Part shown: positions 33,903-42,182 of the stretch, one piece after another | Position numbering within the stretch: the first letter of the stretch is position 1 | Layout: the number at the start of each line of letters is the position of its first letter | Translations under genes and position numbers: made by a program | The notes under the pieces: generated by a model | Databases searched by the model: none | What the model was told of the DNA's origin: nothing | The model's input: only the letters and a program-made list of their open reading frames with translations | Source of the DNA: JAAZCI01 sp046462535 | GTDB taxonomy: Bacteria > Pseudomonadota > Gammaproteobacteria > Cardiobacteriales > Wohlfahrtiimonadaceae | Length of the DNA: 64,000 nucleotides | Reading direction: 5' to 3' | Assembly (NCBI GenBank): GCA_046462535.1 | Contig: JBKGVF010000024.1 | Location: 106,158-170,157, forward strand

Positions 33903-34044
33903 ACACCTTCCACCTTGACTTTTCCAAGCTAAACTAGACAAAGAGTCATCAGTAAGATTATGGCCTCCATACCCCTTTTTTCTTCGATTTATATAGCAAT
34001 CCGTTATAATCCTCCTAGTGACCATAACAATAGGAGATGTAGTA

Positions 34045-34830
34045 ATGGCTTACATAATAATTATTCCTGCTCGTATGAAATCGACTCGACTGCCCAATAA
34101 GATGCTCATGCCAATTGAAGGTCGCCCACTTATTGAATGGACATGGCGTGCGGCCCAAAAGAGTAACGCTTCATCCATTATTGTCGCTACCGATCACGAT
34201 GCAATCTATCAACATATGGAGAAGATCGGGGCAGATGTTATCTTAACCTCGGCAGAGCATCAAACAGGAACCGATCGACTATCAGAGGTAGTAACCACCT
34301 GCTCAATTCCCAATGAGACGGTTATCTTAAATTGGCAAGGTGATGAGCCCTTCCTCCCCCCTCATCTTGCTAACTTAGTAGCCAAAAAACTACTGCAAAC
34401 CCCAGAGGCTGCAATGAGTACGCTTGCCACTCCCATAAAGAAGCGCTCGGAGTTTCTCGACCCTAATATTGTTAAGCTTGTAAAGCGGCATGATGACCTC
34501 GCGCTCTATTTCTCTCGTGCCCCTATCCCTTTCCCACGTGACTACTCTTTAGAGGAGAATACCCAACTACCCACAACTCTCCCGACACTGCGCCATATTG
34601 GGCTCTATGCTTATCGCGCTCATTTTTTAAAGATATTCCCAACCCTACCTACATCCCTATTGGAGCATTACGAATCTTTAGAGCAACTTCGTGCTTTAGA
34701 GAATAACTATGCCATCACTGTGACAACAACTAATACCCCTCCCCCCGTTGGTATCGATACTGAAGAAGATCTTCATCAAGCAAAAGAAAAATTGCGCTCA
34801 TTAACAACGTCTAAAAGTAAAAAAGGCTAA
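34045..34830 (+). CDS. kdsB: CMP-KDO synthetase (3-deoxy-manno-octulosonate cytidylyltransferase)
   Basis: Activates KDO with CTP for addition to lipid A, an essential step of LPS core synthesis. I place the start at the ATG at 34045, eight bases after AGGAG; a GTG at 34018 upstream would add nine residues unlike the family. The protein starts MAYIIIIPARMKSTRLPNKM, the nucleotide-binding signature, and continues with IVATDHDAI, LNWQGDEPFLPP, RAPIPFPRD, LRHIGLYAYR and ESLEQLRALE. Length is 261 residues, slightly longer than E. coli KdsB. psd follows after three bases. Confidence 0.96.
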   Translation: MAYIIIIPARMKSTRLPNKMLMPIEGRPLIEWTWRAAQKSNASSIIVATDHDAIYQHMEKIGADVILTSAEHQTGTDRLSEVVTTCSIPNETVILNWQGDEPFLPPHLANLVAKKLLQTPEAAMSTLATPIKKRSEFLDPNIVKLVKRHDDLALYFSRAPIPFPRDYSLEENTQLPTTLPTLRHIGLYAYRAHFLKIFPTLPTSLLEHYESLEQLRALENNYAITVTTTNTPPPVGIDTEEDLHQAKEKLRSLTTSKSKKG

Positions 34831-34833
34831 CCG

Positions 34834-35700
34834 ATGAATAATATTAGAACCTCTCTACAACGCTTAAGTTCAACACTCTTTCGCAAAATAACGCAGATTG
34901 AGATTCGCTGGTTTAAAAATATCTTTATCACTCTCTTTGCCAAACTCTATAAAGTAGATTGGAGTGAGTGTGTTCGACAATCACCACAGGAGTATCGCCA
35001 CTTTAATGATTTTTTTACCCGCGAATTACGACCAGAATCTCGCCCCATAGCCGAAACACTACTCACCTCCCCAGCCGATGGTCGCATTGCCACTTTTGGC
35101 ACCCTTAATGAGGGGCGATTCATCGAAGCAAAAGGGCACCACTTCACCTTAGATGCACTCATTGCTGATCCCCACAATGCGGCTCTCTACCAAAATGGCG
35201 CATTTGCTACTATCTATCTCTCACCAGCTAATTACCATCGACTACATATGCCCATAACAGCACAGTTGATGGCAAGCACCCACATCCCAGGAAAGCTCTA
35301 TAGTGTCTCTATTAAGAATACCGAACAGATCCCAACCCTTTTTGCTGAAAATGAGCGGCTAGTACTCCATTTCGAAAGTGAGGCAGGTCCATTCATTATC
35401 ATATTAGTAGGGGCTATTAATGTCTCGAGTATTGAGACTGTCTGGGCAGGTACTATCACGCCACCCTACGGAAAACTCCTCACCTATGATAGCTATCAAG
35501 ATAAAGAGATTATCTTGCAGAAGGGGGAAGAGTTTGCCCGCTTCAATATGGGGTCAACAGCTATCATCATCACCCCAAACCATAATGGACTACTCAATTT
35601 TACCGAGAATATATATGAGCTAGCACCGATAAAATTAGGGGATCCTCTAATGGACTCTGCCCAATATACCCTTCATAGCCAGTCAAAAGAGGAGCAGTAA
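34834..35700 (+). CDS. psd: Phosphatidylserine decarboxylase proenzyme
   Basis: Converts phosphatidylserine to phosphatidylethanolamine at the inner membrane. The 288-residue proenzyme has YRHFNDFFTRELRPESRPIA, TSPADGRIATFG, the LSPANYHRLHMPI active-site segment and VGAINVSSIETVW. Self-cleavage in this family occurs before the serine of an LGST motif; here the corresponding site is FNMGSTAIII, with Met replacing Leu, leaving a pyruvoyl-bearing alpha chain of about 35 residues. It follows kdsB by three bases, so the two envelope genes are co-transcribed. Confidence 0.94.
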   Translation: MNNIRTSLQRLSSTLFRKITQIEIRWFKNIFITLFAKLYKVDWSECVRQSPQEYRHFNDFFTRELRPESRPIAETLLTSPADGRIATFGTLNEGRFIEAKGHHFTLDALIADPHNAALYQNGAFATIYLSPANYHRLHMPITAQLMASTHIPGKLYSVSIKNTEQIPTLFAENERLVLHFESEAGPFIIILVGAINVSSIETVWAGTITPPYGKLLTYDSYQDKEIILQKGEEFARFNMGSTAIIITPNHNGLLNFTENIYELAPIKLGDPLMDSAQYTLHSQSKEEQ

Positions 35701-35729
35701 ATATTCCCTTCTCTTCTTTCAAGAAATAG

Positions 35730-35738
35730 TGTTATAAT
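35730..35738 (+). promoter_or_regulatory. Extended -10 promoter of rpsF operon
   Basis: TGTTATAAT at 35730-35738 is a perfect extended -10 (TG, one base, TATAAT), about 105 bases before rpsF. No good -35 is visible, which extended -10 promoters do not need. The long leader leaves room for ribosomal-protein autoregulation, but I could not fit the known S6:S18 motif. Confidence 0.55.
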
Positions 35739-35845
35739 GCCATGCTTGATTTTAGTGTGCTCTTAGCCCACTTTAGTCTCCTTGTCTTACAGGTAATTCT
35801 GAAGACTTTAATAATATCTAATTAAATCCAAAAGGAGCATTTATA

Positions 35846-36211
35846 ATGCGTCATTATGAAGTAGTATTTCTTGTTCATCCTGACCAAAGCGAGCAAGTGC
35901 CCGCTATGGTTGAGCGTTATCGTGACATTGTTACAGAAGACGGTGGTACTGTACATCGCTTTGAAGATTGGGGGCGCCGTCAACTCGCTTACCCAATCCA
36001 AAAAATTCATAAAGCCCACTATGTGCTAATGAATATTGAATGTACACAAGCTGCTTTAGAAGAGTTACAGAGCGCTTTCCGTTTTAACGATGCGGTCATT
36101 CGTGACCTAATCATCGGTCGTGATGAAGCAATCACTGAACCATCTGTAATAGCTGCCCCAAAGCAAGCAGCCACTAATAATGATGATGAAAATGCAGAGG
36201 AAGAGAATTAA
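35846..36211 (+). CDS. rpsF: 30S ribosomal protein S6
   Basis: Binds the central domain of 16S rRNA together with S18. The 121 residues start MRHYEVVFLVHPDQSEQVPA, with the conserved VHRFEDWGRRQLAYPIQKIHKAHYVLMNIE and a DAVIRDLIIGRDEAI end. The C-terminal tail is acidic (DDENAEEEN), the region that receives glutamates by RimK in some bacteria. AAAAGGAG precedes the ATG. priB, present between rpsF and rpsR in enterobacteria, is absent. Confidence 0.97.
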   Translation: MRHYEVVFLVHPDQSEQVPAMVERYRDIVTEDGGTVHRFEDWGRRQLAYPIQKIHKAHYVLMNIECTQAALEELQSAFRFNDAVIRDLIIGRDEAITEPSVIAAPKQAATNNDDENAEEEN

Positions 36212-36277
36212 TAGCTTGCCCTAGCCTCTCATCAATCAGCTTATTTAATATCACTTATAAGAATAAGGAAGTAAATT

Positions 36278-36502
36278 ATGTCACGTTATGTTCGTCGTAG
36301 AAAATATTGCCGTTTTACAGCGGAAGGTGTAAAAGAGATCGATTATAAAGATGTCGAAACTCTAAAACATTATATTACTGAAACAGGTAAGATTGTTCCT
36401 AGCCGTGTTACAGGTACAAGTGCTCGCTATCAGCGTCAGCTCTCTACTGCAATTAAACGCGCACGCTATATCGCTCTTATCCCCTATACTCATCAACATT
36501 AA
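36278..36502 (+). CDS. rpsR: 30S ribosomal protein S18
   Basis: Partner of S6 on the 30S platform. The 74 residues are basic, with the signature RRKYCRFTAEGVKEIDYKDV near 6-25, LKHYITETGKIVPSRVTGTS and the C-terminal RQLSTAIKRARYIALIPYT. One cysteine (YCRF) is kept, but the full zinc ribbon of some S18 forms is not. It lies in the order rpsF-rpsR-rplI with 66 bases before it. Confidence 0.97.
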   Translation: MSRYVRRRKYCRFTAEGVKEIDYKDVETLKHYITETGKIVPSRVTGTSARYQRQLSTAIKRARYIALIPYTHQH

Positions 36503-36519
36503 TCCTAAGGAGAAATTTA

Positions 36520-36972
36520 ATGCAAGTTATACTTTTAGAAAAAATCTATAATTTGGGCGACCTCGGGGACACTGTTGATGTTAAGCCTGGATTTGCTCGT
36601 AACTATCTTTTACCACAAGGTAAAGCAACCGAAGCAACGCCTGAAAATTTAGCCCTCTTTGAAGAGCGTCGAGCTGAGCTAGAAGCTGAACAGGCTAAAA
36701 TTCTTGCCGATGCGAAAGCTCGTGGCGAGAAGCTTGATGGCTTAGTAATCAGCATGCAGGTAAAGGCCGGCACTGAAGGTCGTCTCTTTGGATCTGTTAC
36801 TGCAGCAGATATTGCCGATGCTATCACTGATGCAGGTGTAGAGTTAGAGCGTAAAGAAGTGCGTATTGATCAAGGCTCAATTCGTGAGCTAGGTCAGCAT
36901 ACTGTAACTTTACATCTCCATCCTGATGTTGAAGTTGAGATCCAGGTGAACGTTATTGCAGAAGAGGAGTAA
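36520..36972 (+). CDS. rplI: 50S ribosomal protein L9
   Basis: Elongated 23S rRNA-binding protein that restrains ribosome movement and frame errors. The 150 residues begin MQVILLEKIYNLGDLGDTVD, followed by VKPGFARNYLLPQGKA, the rigid connecting helix around residues 40-75, and a C-terminal domain with GRLFGSVTAADIADAI and RELGQHTVTLHLHPDVE. The ribosome site AAGGAG is clear. It ends the rpsF operon, closed by a perfect 14-bp terminator stem. Confidence 0.97.
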   Translation: MQVILLEKIYNLGDLGDTVDVKPGFARNYLLPQGKATEATPENLALFEERRAELEAEQAKILADAKARGEKLDGLVISMQVKAGTEGRLFGSVTAADIADAITDAGVELERKEVRIDQGSIRELGQHTVTLHLHPDVEVEIQVNVIAEEE

Positions 36973-37010
36973 TCCCTTCTCATCTGTTAGATAAAAGCAG
37001 ATAAAGAGTT

Positions 37011-37046
37011 AAGAGCCCAATGTTATAAACATTGGGCTCTTTTTTA
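37011..37046 (+). terminator. Intrinsic terminator after rplI
   Basis: AAGAGCCCAATGTT (37011-37024) and AACATTGGGCTCTT (37028-37041) form a perfect 14-bp stem with a 3-nt loop, followed by six T. It also protects against the converging degP transcript from the other side. Confidence 0.92.
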
Positions 37047-37081
37047 TACTAGCTAACTATAAAATTACACGGCTGACTCTA

Positions 37082-38476
37082 TTATTTCTCTTTAGGCAAT
37101 TGCAAGGCAATAAAATAGGGATGACCGTTTCTCTTCGTTAACAGCCTTAGCGTTGATCCCGGCTTTGCTCTCCCCATTGCCTCTTCAAAATCAGCAATAT
37201 TATTGATATCTACTCCATTAATCTGCACGATAATATCTCCTCGACGCAACCCAGCATCGCTAGCAACACCCTTGCCGATCTGAACAATAACAACACCTTG
37301 TTCATTGGATGCGTTCTCAATAATAATATTTAAGCGATTTCTCTCTCCTGATTCAGGTAAAGCACTGCTAATATCGTCTCCTTCGATCGATTGAATTGCG
37401 ACTTTTAAGCGCTTCTCTTTACCATTTCTTAAAAGAAGAACGTCTACTTTCTCACTACTGCTGACACGGCTCACAAGCGCTGGTAGCTGACGCGACGTTT
37501 TAACCTTTTTACCATTAAACTCAAGGATAATATCTCCTGGCTTAATCCCTGCTCTCGCTGCAGGACTGCTAGAGACAACATCAGCAACTAATGCTCCTTG
37601 TGGCTTTTTCATACCAAAACTTTCCGCCAACGGTGCCGTCACCTCTTGAATTGTAACTCCTAGCCAACCACGGAAAACTTTTCCATGAGTAGTTAGTTGC
37701 TCCACCACTTCCATTGCTAAATCGATCGGTATTGCAAAACTAACACCTGCGTAGCTTCCTGTACTTGTATAAATCTGAGAGTTAATTCCAATCACCTCCC
37801 CTTTAGTATTGAAGAGTGGTCCCCCTGAGTTTCCAGGATTAACCGCAGCATCGGTTTGAATAAAGGGAGTATAATTGTCATTAGGTAAATTACGGCCAAT
37901 AGAGCTAATAATCCCTTGTGTCGCTGTGTAATCAAGTCCAAAGGGTGATCCTACCGCCATGACCCATTGACCAACTTTTAACTCCTCCACATCCCCAATA
38001 GTCACAGTAGGGAGAGCCTCTGAATCTATTTTAAGTACCGCTATATCGGTCTTATCATCCTTACCAATGAGCTTTGCTTCAATCTCTCGCCGATCGGAGA
38101 GATGTACGGTAATCTCATCTGCTCGATCAACTACATGAGCATTTGTAATAATTAACCCATCCTCACCGATAATAAAGCCTGAACCCGCACCACTAATCTC
38201 TCGCTCTTGCTTTTTAGGAAGCCGCGGCTCACCAAAGAAGAAGCTAAAAGGATCATCATCCCCAAAGGGAGAGCCAAATGGAAATCCTCCAAATGGAGAG
38301 CGCATCTCCACTGTCTCGCGCCCTTTTATTGTGATACTGACAACAGCCTCTTTATTTTTCTCAAATAACTCGCTCCAGTCGGGTGGTGTATTGGCTATGG
38401 CGCTCTGGGCTAACAGAAACGTAGTTAAAATAACCGCCCCAATACTGGACAACCATCTATTCAGAATTATCTGCAT
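37082..38476 (-). CDS. degP: Periplasmic serine protease, Do/DegP (HtrA) family
   Basis: Protease-chaperone that removes misfolded envelope proteins. The 464-residue precursor has a signal peptide (SIGAVILTTFLLAQSAIA, cleavage after AIA). The trypsin-like domain shows the triad H113 (TNAHVVD), D144 (DKTDIAVLKI) and S217 (GNSGGP). Two PDZ domains follow, at about 265-350 (GWLGVTIQEV, AGIKPGDIILEFNGK) and 375-460 (DAGLRRGDIIVQINGV). A flexible loop rich in Gly, Phe and Pro lies at 60-85, as in DegP's LA loop. The degQ/mucD alternatives in the same family cannot be excluded. Confidence 0.93.
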   Translation of the reverse strand: MQIILNRWLSSIGAVILTTFLLAQSAIANTPPDWSELFEKNKEAVVSITIKGRETVEMRSPFGGFPFGSPFGDDDPFSFFFGEPRLPKKQEREISGAGSGFIIGEDGLIITNAHVVDRADEITVHLSDRREIEAKLIGKDDKTDIAVLKIDSEALPTVTIGDVEELKVGQWVMAVGSPFGLDYTATQGIISSIGRNLPNDNYTPFIQTDAAVNPGNSGGPLFNTKGEVIGINSQIYTSTGSYAGVSFAIPIDLAMEVVEQLTTHGKVFRGWLGVTIQEVTAPLAESFGMKKPQGALVADVVSSSPAARAGIKPGDIILEFNGKKVKTSRQLPALVSRVSSSEKVDVLLLRNGKEKRLKVAIQSIEGDDISSALPESGERNRLNIIIENASNEQGVVIVQIGKGVASDAGLRRGDIIVQINGVDINNIADFEEAMGRAKPGSTLRLLTKRNGHPYFIALQLPKEK

Positions 38477-38830
38477 TATTAATATGCCTCCTTACGTAAA
38501 AAAGAATGGTACATCTATTAGAAGATGGTTCCTCACTCTATAAAATCAAGGGAAGATTGCAAACTAACTTCTAAAGAGCTCTCTTACTCTTTTAGCTCAA
38601 TAATCGATAAAACAAATAGCATCCATCACCATTAAAGATGACACTGCTCAAGGAATGGAACAGTAATACAGCCCATGATTATGCCTCAATCTATAATTGT
38701 AATAACATTGTCACTTATGGTGGCAGCTCTAAAGTTAGAGCAAATATCCAGTGGCTAACTAGGAATAGTTTTTAAATATTAGAAAGGTTACGACACTAAT
38801 ACTAATTTTAACCTTAGGAGGTTTGTACGA
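38477..38830 (+). other. Intergenic region between degP and the SLC13 gene
   Basis: A 354-base AT-rich stretch between divergent genes that should hold both promoters. I see no coding sequence. Its only notable structure is an inverted repeat AAGGTTA (38784-38790) with TAACCTT (38809-38815), whose right arm runs into the TAGGAGG ribosome site of the SLC13 gene. No consensus sigma-E promoter could be fitted upstream of degP. Confidence 0.5.
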
Positions 38831-40504
38831 ATGATATTGGCATCTTGGAACTGGATGTGGGAAAAACATGATCAAATTAAGCAGCTCTTTCGTCTCTTTA
38901 CAAAAGGCACTCATTCCACCCACGATAATATAACGGGAGGCTCTAAAGCTCGAATCTATACGGATCGTGGAGGCCATATCCCTAATCCTAAAGAACCAGA
39001 GGAGCAAAAACGTACATATAACAAGGTACAGATTATCGGGCTCCTTACAGGACCATTGCTCTTCACTCTAATTATGCTCTTTTTCCATCCAGAAGGCTTA
39101 TCTAATTCTGGACGTGCCGTTTTAGCCAGTACCGTATGGATCGCTATCTGGTGGATGACAGAGGCAATGCCTATTCCGGTAACATCATTATTGCCGATTA
39201 TCCTCTTTCCTCTAACTAACGGTGCCGCCTTAAAAAGCACAACAGCTTCATACGGTGATCCTACTATTTTTCTATTTATGGGAGGATTTATGTTGGCACT
39301 AGCAATGGAGAAGTGGAATCTCCATCGTCGTATTGCCTTAACAATTATCTACTATGTCGGGACAAATACTAACCTAATTATCTTAGGTTTTATGATCGCA
39401 ACTGGCTTCCTCTCTATGTGGATCTCAAATACAGCAACTGCCATGATGATGGTTCCTATTGGATTAGCAATCATCTATCAAGTTTCAGAGGGCTTAAAAG
39501 ATCAACCAGAGATTGATACTTCAAAAGAGAATTTTAAATTTGGTAAAGCCTTAATGTTAGGTATTGCTTACTCTGCATCATTAGGGGGTATCTCAACATT
39601 AATTGGAACTCCGCCGAACACGCTTTTAGCCGGTGCAATTAATACCATGTATGATGTTGAGATTTCGTTTGCAAGCTGGATGCTCTTTGGAGTACCCGTT
39701 GGTTGGGGATTTATCGTAATCACTTGGGTCTACTTAACCCGTTTTGCTTATCCCTCCGAATTCAAAGAGCTCCCTGGAGGGCGTAGCGTCATCATCGAAG
39801 AGCGTAAAAAATTAGGTGCTGCCTCCTATGAAGAGCGTGCTGTCTTCGTCATCTTTATATTGGCAGCTCTTGCATGGATTACCCGTTCATTTCTACTCCA
39901 AAAATTTATTCCCAATCTGAACGATACAATCATTGCGATTCTGGCTGCCCTTATCCTTTTTGCTATTCCTGCACGCTCTAAGCCTGGAGATCGTCTTCTC
40001 GACTGGAATACTGCACTCAAACTCCCATGGGGCATCCTACTCCTTTTTGGTGGTGGTTTAGCTATTGCTTCAGGCTTTTCTCAATCCGGATTGTCTACAT
40101 GGATTGGAGAGCGCCTAATGAGCTTAGAAGGGATCTCACTCTTGACTGTTATGTTACTGGTTGCAACGTTAGTAATTTTTTTAACTGAAGTCACCTCTAA
40201 TACCGCAACTGCCTCCATGATGTTCCCAATTATGGGAGCACTTGCCTACGCTTTAGGTATCCATCCTTATGCAGTATTAGTTGTTGCAGCAGTCACTGCA
40301 TCTGCAGCCTTTATGCTTCCTGTTGCAACCCCACCAAATGCGGTTGTCTTTGGCTCAGGATATCTAAGAATTAGTGATATGGTACGTGCAGGAATGGCTC
40401 TGAATGTTATCGGCGTTCTACTCATAACACTCAGTGTTTACTTTATTATCCCATTAGTTTGGGGAATCGATTTAGGAACCTTCCCTGCAGCTTTTGCAAA
40501 ATAA
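38831..40504 (+). CDS. SLC13/DASS-family anion (dicarboxylate) transporter
   Basis: Sodium-coupled anion permease family (dicarboxylates, citrate or sulfate). The 557 residues start with an unusual hydrophilic stretch of about 65 residues before the first helix (IIGLLTGPLLFTLIMLFF), then WIAIWWMTEAMPIPVTSLLP and the two substrate/sodium repeats: SMWISNTATAMMMVPIG and LTEVTSNTATASMMFP, the SNT signatures of DASS proteins. The pocket-like GTPPN and ATPPN motifs are also present (GISTLIGTPPNTLLA, PVATPPNAVVFGSG). TAGGAGG eight bases before the ATG fixes the start. Substrate is unknown. Confidence 0.92.
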   Translation: MILASWNWMWEKHDQIKQLFRLFTKGTHSTHDNITGGSKARIYTDRGGHIPNPKEPEEQKRTYNKVQIIGLLTGPLLFTLIMLFFHPEGLSNSGRAVLASTVWIAIWWMTEAMPIPVTSLLPIILFPLTNGAALKSTTASYGDPTIFLFMGGFMLALAMEKWNLHRRIALTIIYYVGTNTNLIILGFMIATGFLSMWISNTATAMMMVPIGLAIIYQVSEGLKDQPEIDTSKENFKFGKALMLGIAYSASLGGISTLIGTPPNTLLAGAINTMYDVEISFASWMLFGVPVGWGFIVITWVYLTRFAYPSEFKELPGGRSVIIEERKKLGAASYEERAVFVIFILAALAWITRSFLLQKFIPNLNDTIIAILAALILFAIPARSKPGDRLLDWNTALKLPWGILLLFGGGLAIASGFSQSGLSTWIGERLMSLEGISLLTVMLLVATLVIFLTEVTSNTATASMMFPIMGALAYALGIHPYAVLVVAAVTASAAFMLPVATPPNAVVFGSGYLRISDMVRAGMALNVIGVLLITLSVYFIIPLVWGIDLGTFPAAFAK

Positions 40505-40533
40505 TCTACTAAAAGTTTTACTGGATAGAATAG

Positions 40534-40562
40534 TAGCCCCTCAGTTTGGAGGGGCTATTTTA
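40534..40562 (+). terminator. Intrinsic terminator after the SLC13 gene
   Basis: TAGCCCCTC (40534-40542) pairs perfectly with GAGGGGCTA (40549-40557), a 9-bp stem with a 6-nt loop, followed by TTTTATA. It touches the stop codon of convergent hemW. Confidence 0.82.
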
Positions 40563-41702
40563 TAAGAAACGCTCAAGAATTTGATTCAAAAAAAGGAAGC
40601 CACGTTCAGTAGTAACAATCTGCTGATCCCACTCCTTAATTAATCCCTCTTTTAAGAGCTGATTAAGCTCCTCCGAAATCGTTGTCAAGGGTAGTAATGT
40701 CCGCTCTTCCCAGTATAAAGTGGGTATACCTGATTTTATTCGCAGCCCATTCATAAAGAACTCAAAAGGGAGCTCCTCTTTAGAGACGGTATGGTAGTGA
40801 ATTCGATCTTTGCCACTCTTCTCAATATAGGTACGAGGATGCCGCTCTAACCAAGTGCGTATAATTCTCCCCTCCCCACTTTTGGTTATTTTTCCATGCG
40901 CACCCGCACCGATCCCTATATAGTCTCCAAACTGCCAATAATTAAGATTATGTCGGCTGGTAAATCCTGGTTTTGCAAAAGCAGAGACTTCATACTGATG
41001 GTAACCGCTAGTAGCAAGTAATTGATGCCCTAACAGCTGCATCTTCTCTATCACCTCCTCGGGGGGCAACTCTGGCTTGTAATGGTAGAAGTAAGTGTTG
41101 GGCTCTAATGTTAATTGATAATGGGAGATATGGGTGGGTTCATAACTGATGATCCGCTCTAAATCCTGTAATGCTCCCTTTAAGTCTTGCCCTGGTAAAC
41201 CAAACATCAAATCACAATTTAACTCTTTAAAGCCGACTCGTTGCGCCTCCTCAATTGCCTCAATCGCTTCTGCCGCAGAATGAATCCGCCCAATCTTTTT
41301 CAGCCGGAGATCATCAAGAGTCTGGACACCAATAGAGAGTCGATTTACCCCTAGCTCATGGTAGCCCTGAAAGTAGCGACGATCGAGTGTTCCTGGATTG
41401 GCCTCTAATGTTACTTCACACTCCGTCGTAAATGTTAAGTAACGGCGCAAGTGGGAGAAGAGCTCTGCTAAAGCATCTGGTGGAATTAAACTAGGTGTCC
41501 CACCCCCAATAAATACCGATGAGATTGGGCGTCCCCAAATATGGGGGAGAATCTCGATCACATCATCAATCAAAGTGGTTAAGTAGGGTTTATATAGATC
41601 AGGGTTATTTTGGTGAGAGTTAAAGTCACAATAGGGACACTTCTGAATACACCATGGAAAATGAATATAAAGTGATAATGGAATCATAGAGTTAATCACC
41701 AT
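40560..41702 (-). CDS. hemW: Heme chaperone HemW (radical SAM)
   Basis: Radical SAM protein related to oxygen-independent coproporphyrinogen oxidase HemN but acting as a heme chaperone. The 380 residues hold the cluster motif CIQKCPYC at 18-25 (CxxxCxxC), then SVFIGGGTPSL, TLEANPGTLD, GVNRLSIGVQTLDD and a GIGAGAHGKI region, with a helical C-terminus. HemN proper is about 450 residues and has an N-terminal extension missing here, which supports HemW. Two in-frame ATG codons (41702 and 41687) compete and neither has a convincing ribosome site. rdgB, its common neighbour, is not present. Confidence 0.9.
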   Translation of the reverse strand: MVINSMIPLSLYIHFPWCIQKCPYCDFNSHQNNPDLYKPYLTTLIDDVIEILPHIWGRPISSVFIGGGTPSLIPPDALAELFSHLRRYLTFTTECEVTLEANPGTLDRRYFQGYHELGVNRLSIGVQTLDDLRLKKIGRIHSAAEAIEAIEEAQRVGFKELNCDLMFGLPGQDLKGALQDLERIISYEPTHISHYQLTLEPNTYFYHYKPELPPEEVIEKMQLLGHQLLATSGYHQYEVSAFAKPGFTSRHNLNYWQFGDYIGIGAGAHGKITKSGEGRIIRTWLERHPRTYIEKSGKDRIHYHTVSKEELPFEFFMNGLRIKSGIPTLYWEERTLLPLTTISEELNQLLKEGLIKEWDQQIVTTERGFLFLNQILERFL

Positions 41703-42182
41703 TTAATTAGTAGAGCAGGAGGCTTCAATCAAAAGAGAACGAATGCTCAATTATTACCCTACTCAATATTATGAAGGGATATAGAGAGAGCTATATACCA
41801 TTTAAAGGAGCCCCTAATTTAACAGAGTTTCTTAGAATAAATCATTTTTTAATTGACCTCTTGAGCAATTCTGTTCTAAAGTGATTGCTAGCAGAAGGAG
41901 CATGCTAAATTAGTGGGTCTTGATGCAATCACTACGGTAAGAGTAAGACGGTTAAACCCTAATCATCAAAATGTATCCAAAAAGATGCAGATGAAGATTA
42001 GAATGAATCGCTCACCCTCTACCTGTATATTAACTATTGTTAAATAGATTACACCTCAGCACAAAGAGTGATATTATCTTCGAATTCTAGCTAAGTAAGC
42101 CGCTTAGCTAGCCTCATATTAATATTCACTTTTAGAGATGTAACTCTATAAAATTAATCCTATTTTGTTACAAGGAGATAAA
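41703..42182 (+). other. Long leader/intergenic region before gabT
   Basis: Non-coding, AT-rich stretch of 480 bases. It contains a nested inverted repeat: GTGATTGC (41881-41888) with GCAATCAC (41935-41942), enclosing TAGCA (41889-41893) with TGCTA (41903-41907). A separate 9-bp hairpin is listed at 42087. TTAACTAT at 42030-42037 is the reverse complement of a motif seen before other genes of this cluster. No open reading frame with a good start is visible. Confidence 0.5.
42087..42111 (+). promoter_or_regulatory. Perfect 9-bp inverted repeat upstream of gabT
   Basis: CTAGCTAAG (42087-42095) and CTTAGCTAG (42103-42111) flank a 7-nt loop, about 70 bases before the gabT start. There is no T-run, so it is not a terminator. 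An operator or a mRNA hairpin are both possible. Confidence 0.5.

Noticed and set aside
35739..35845. S6:S18-binding leader motif before rpsF
   Set aside because: The expected bulged CCG-type motif could not be found in the leader; autoregulation left open.
38477..38560. Sigma-E promoter for degP
   Set aside because: A GGAACC occurs but no proper -10 at 16-17 base spacing; left unassigned.
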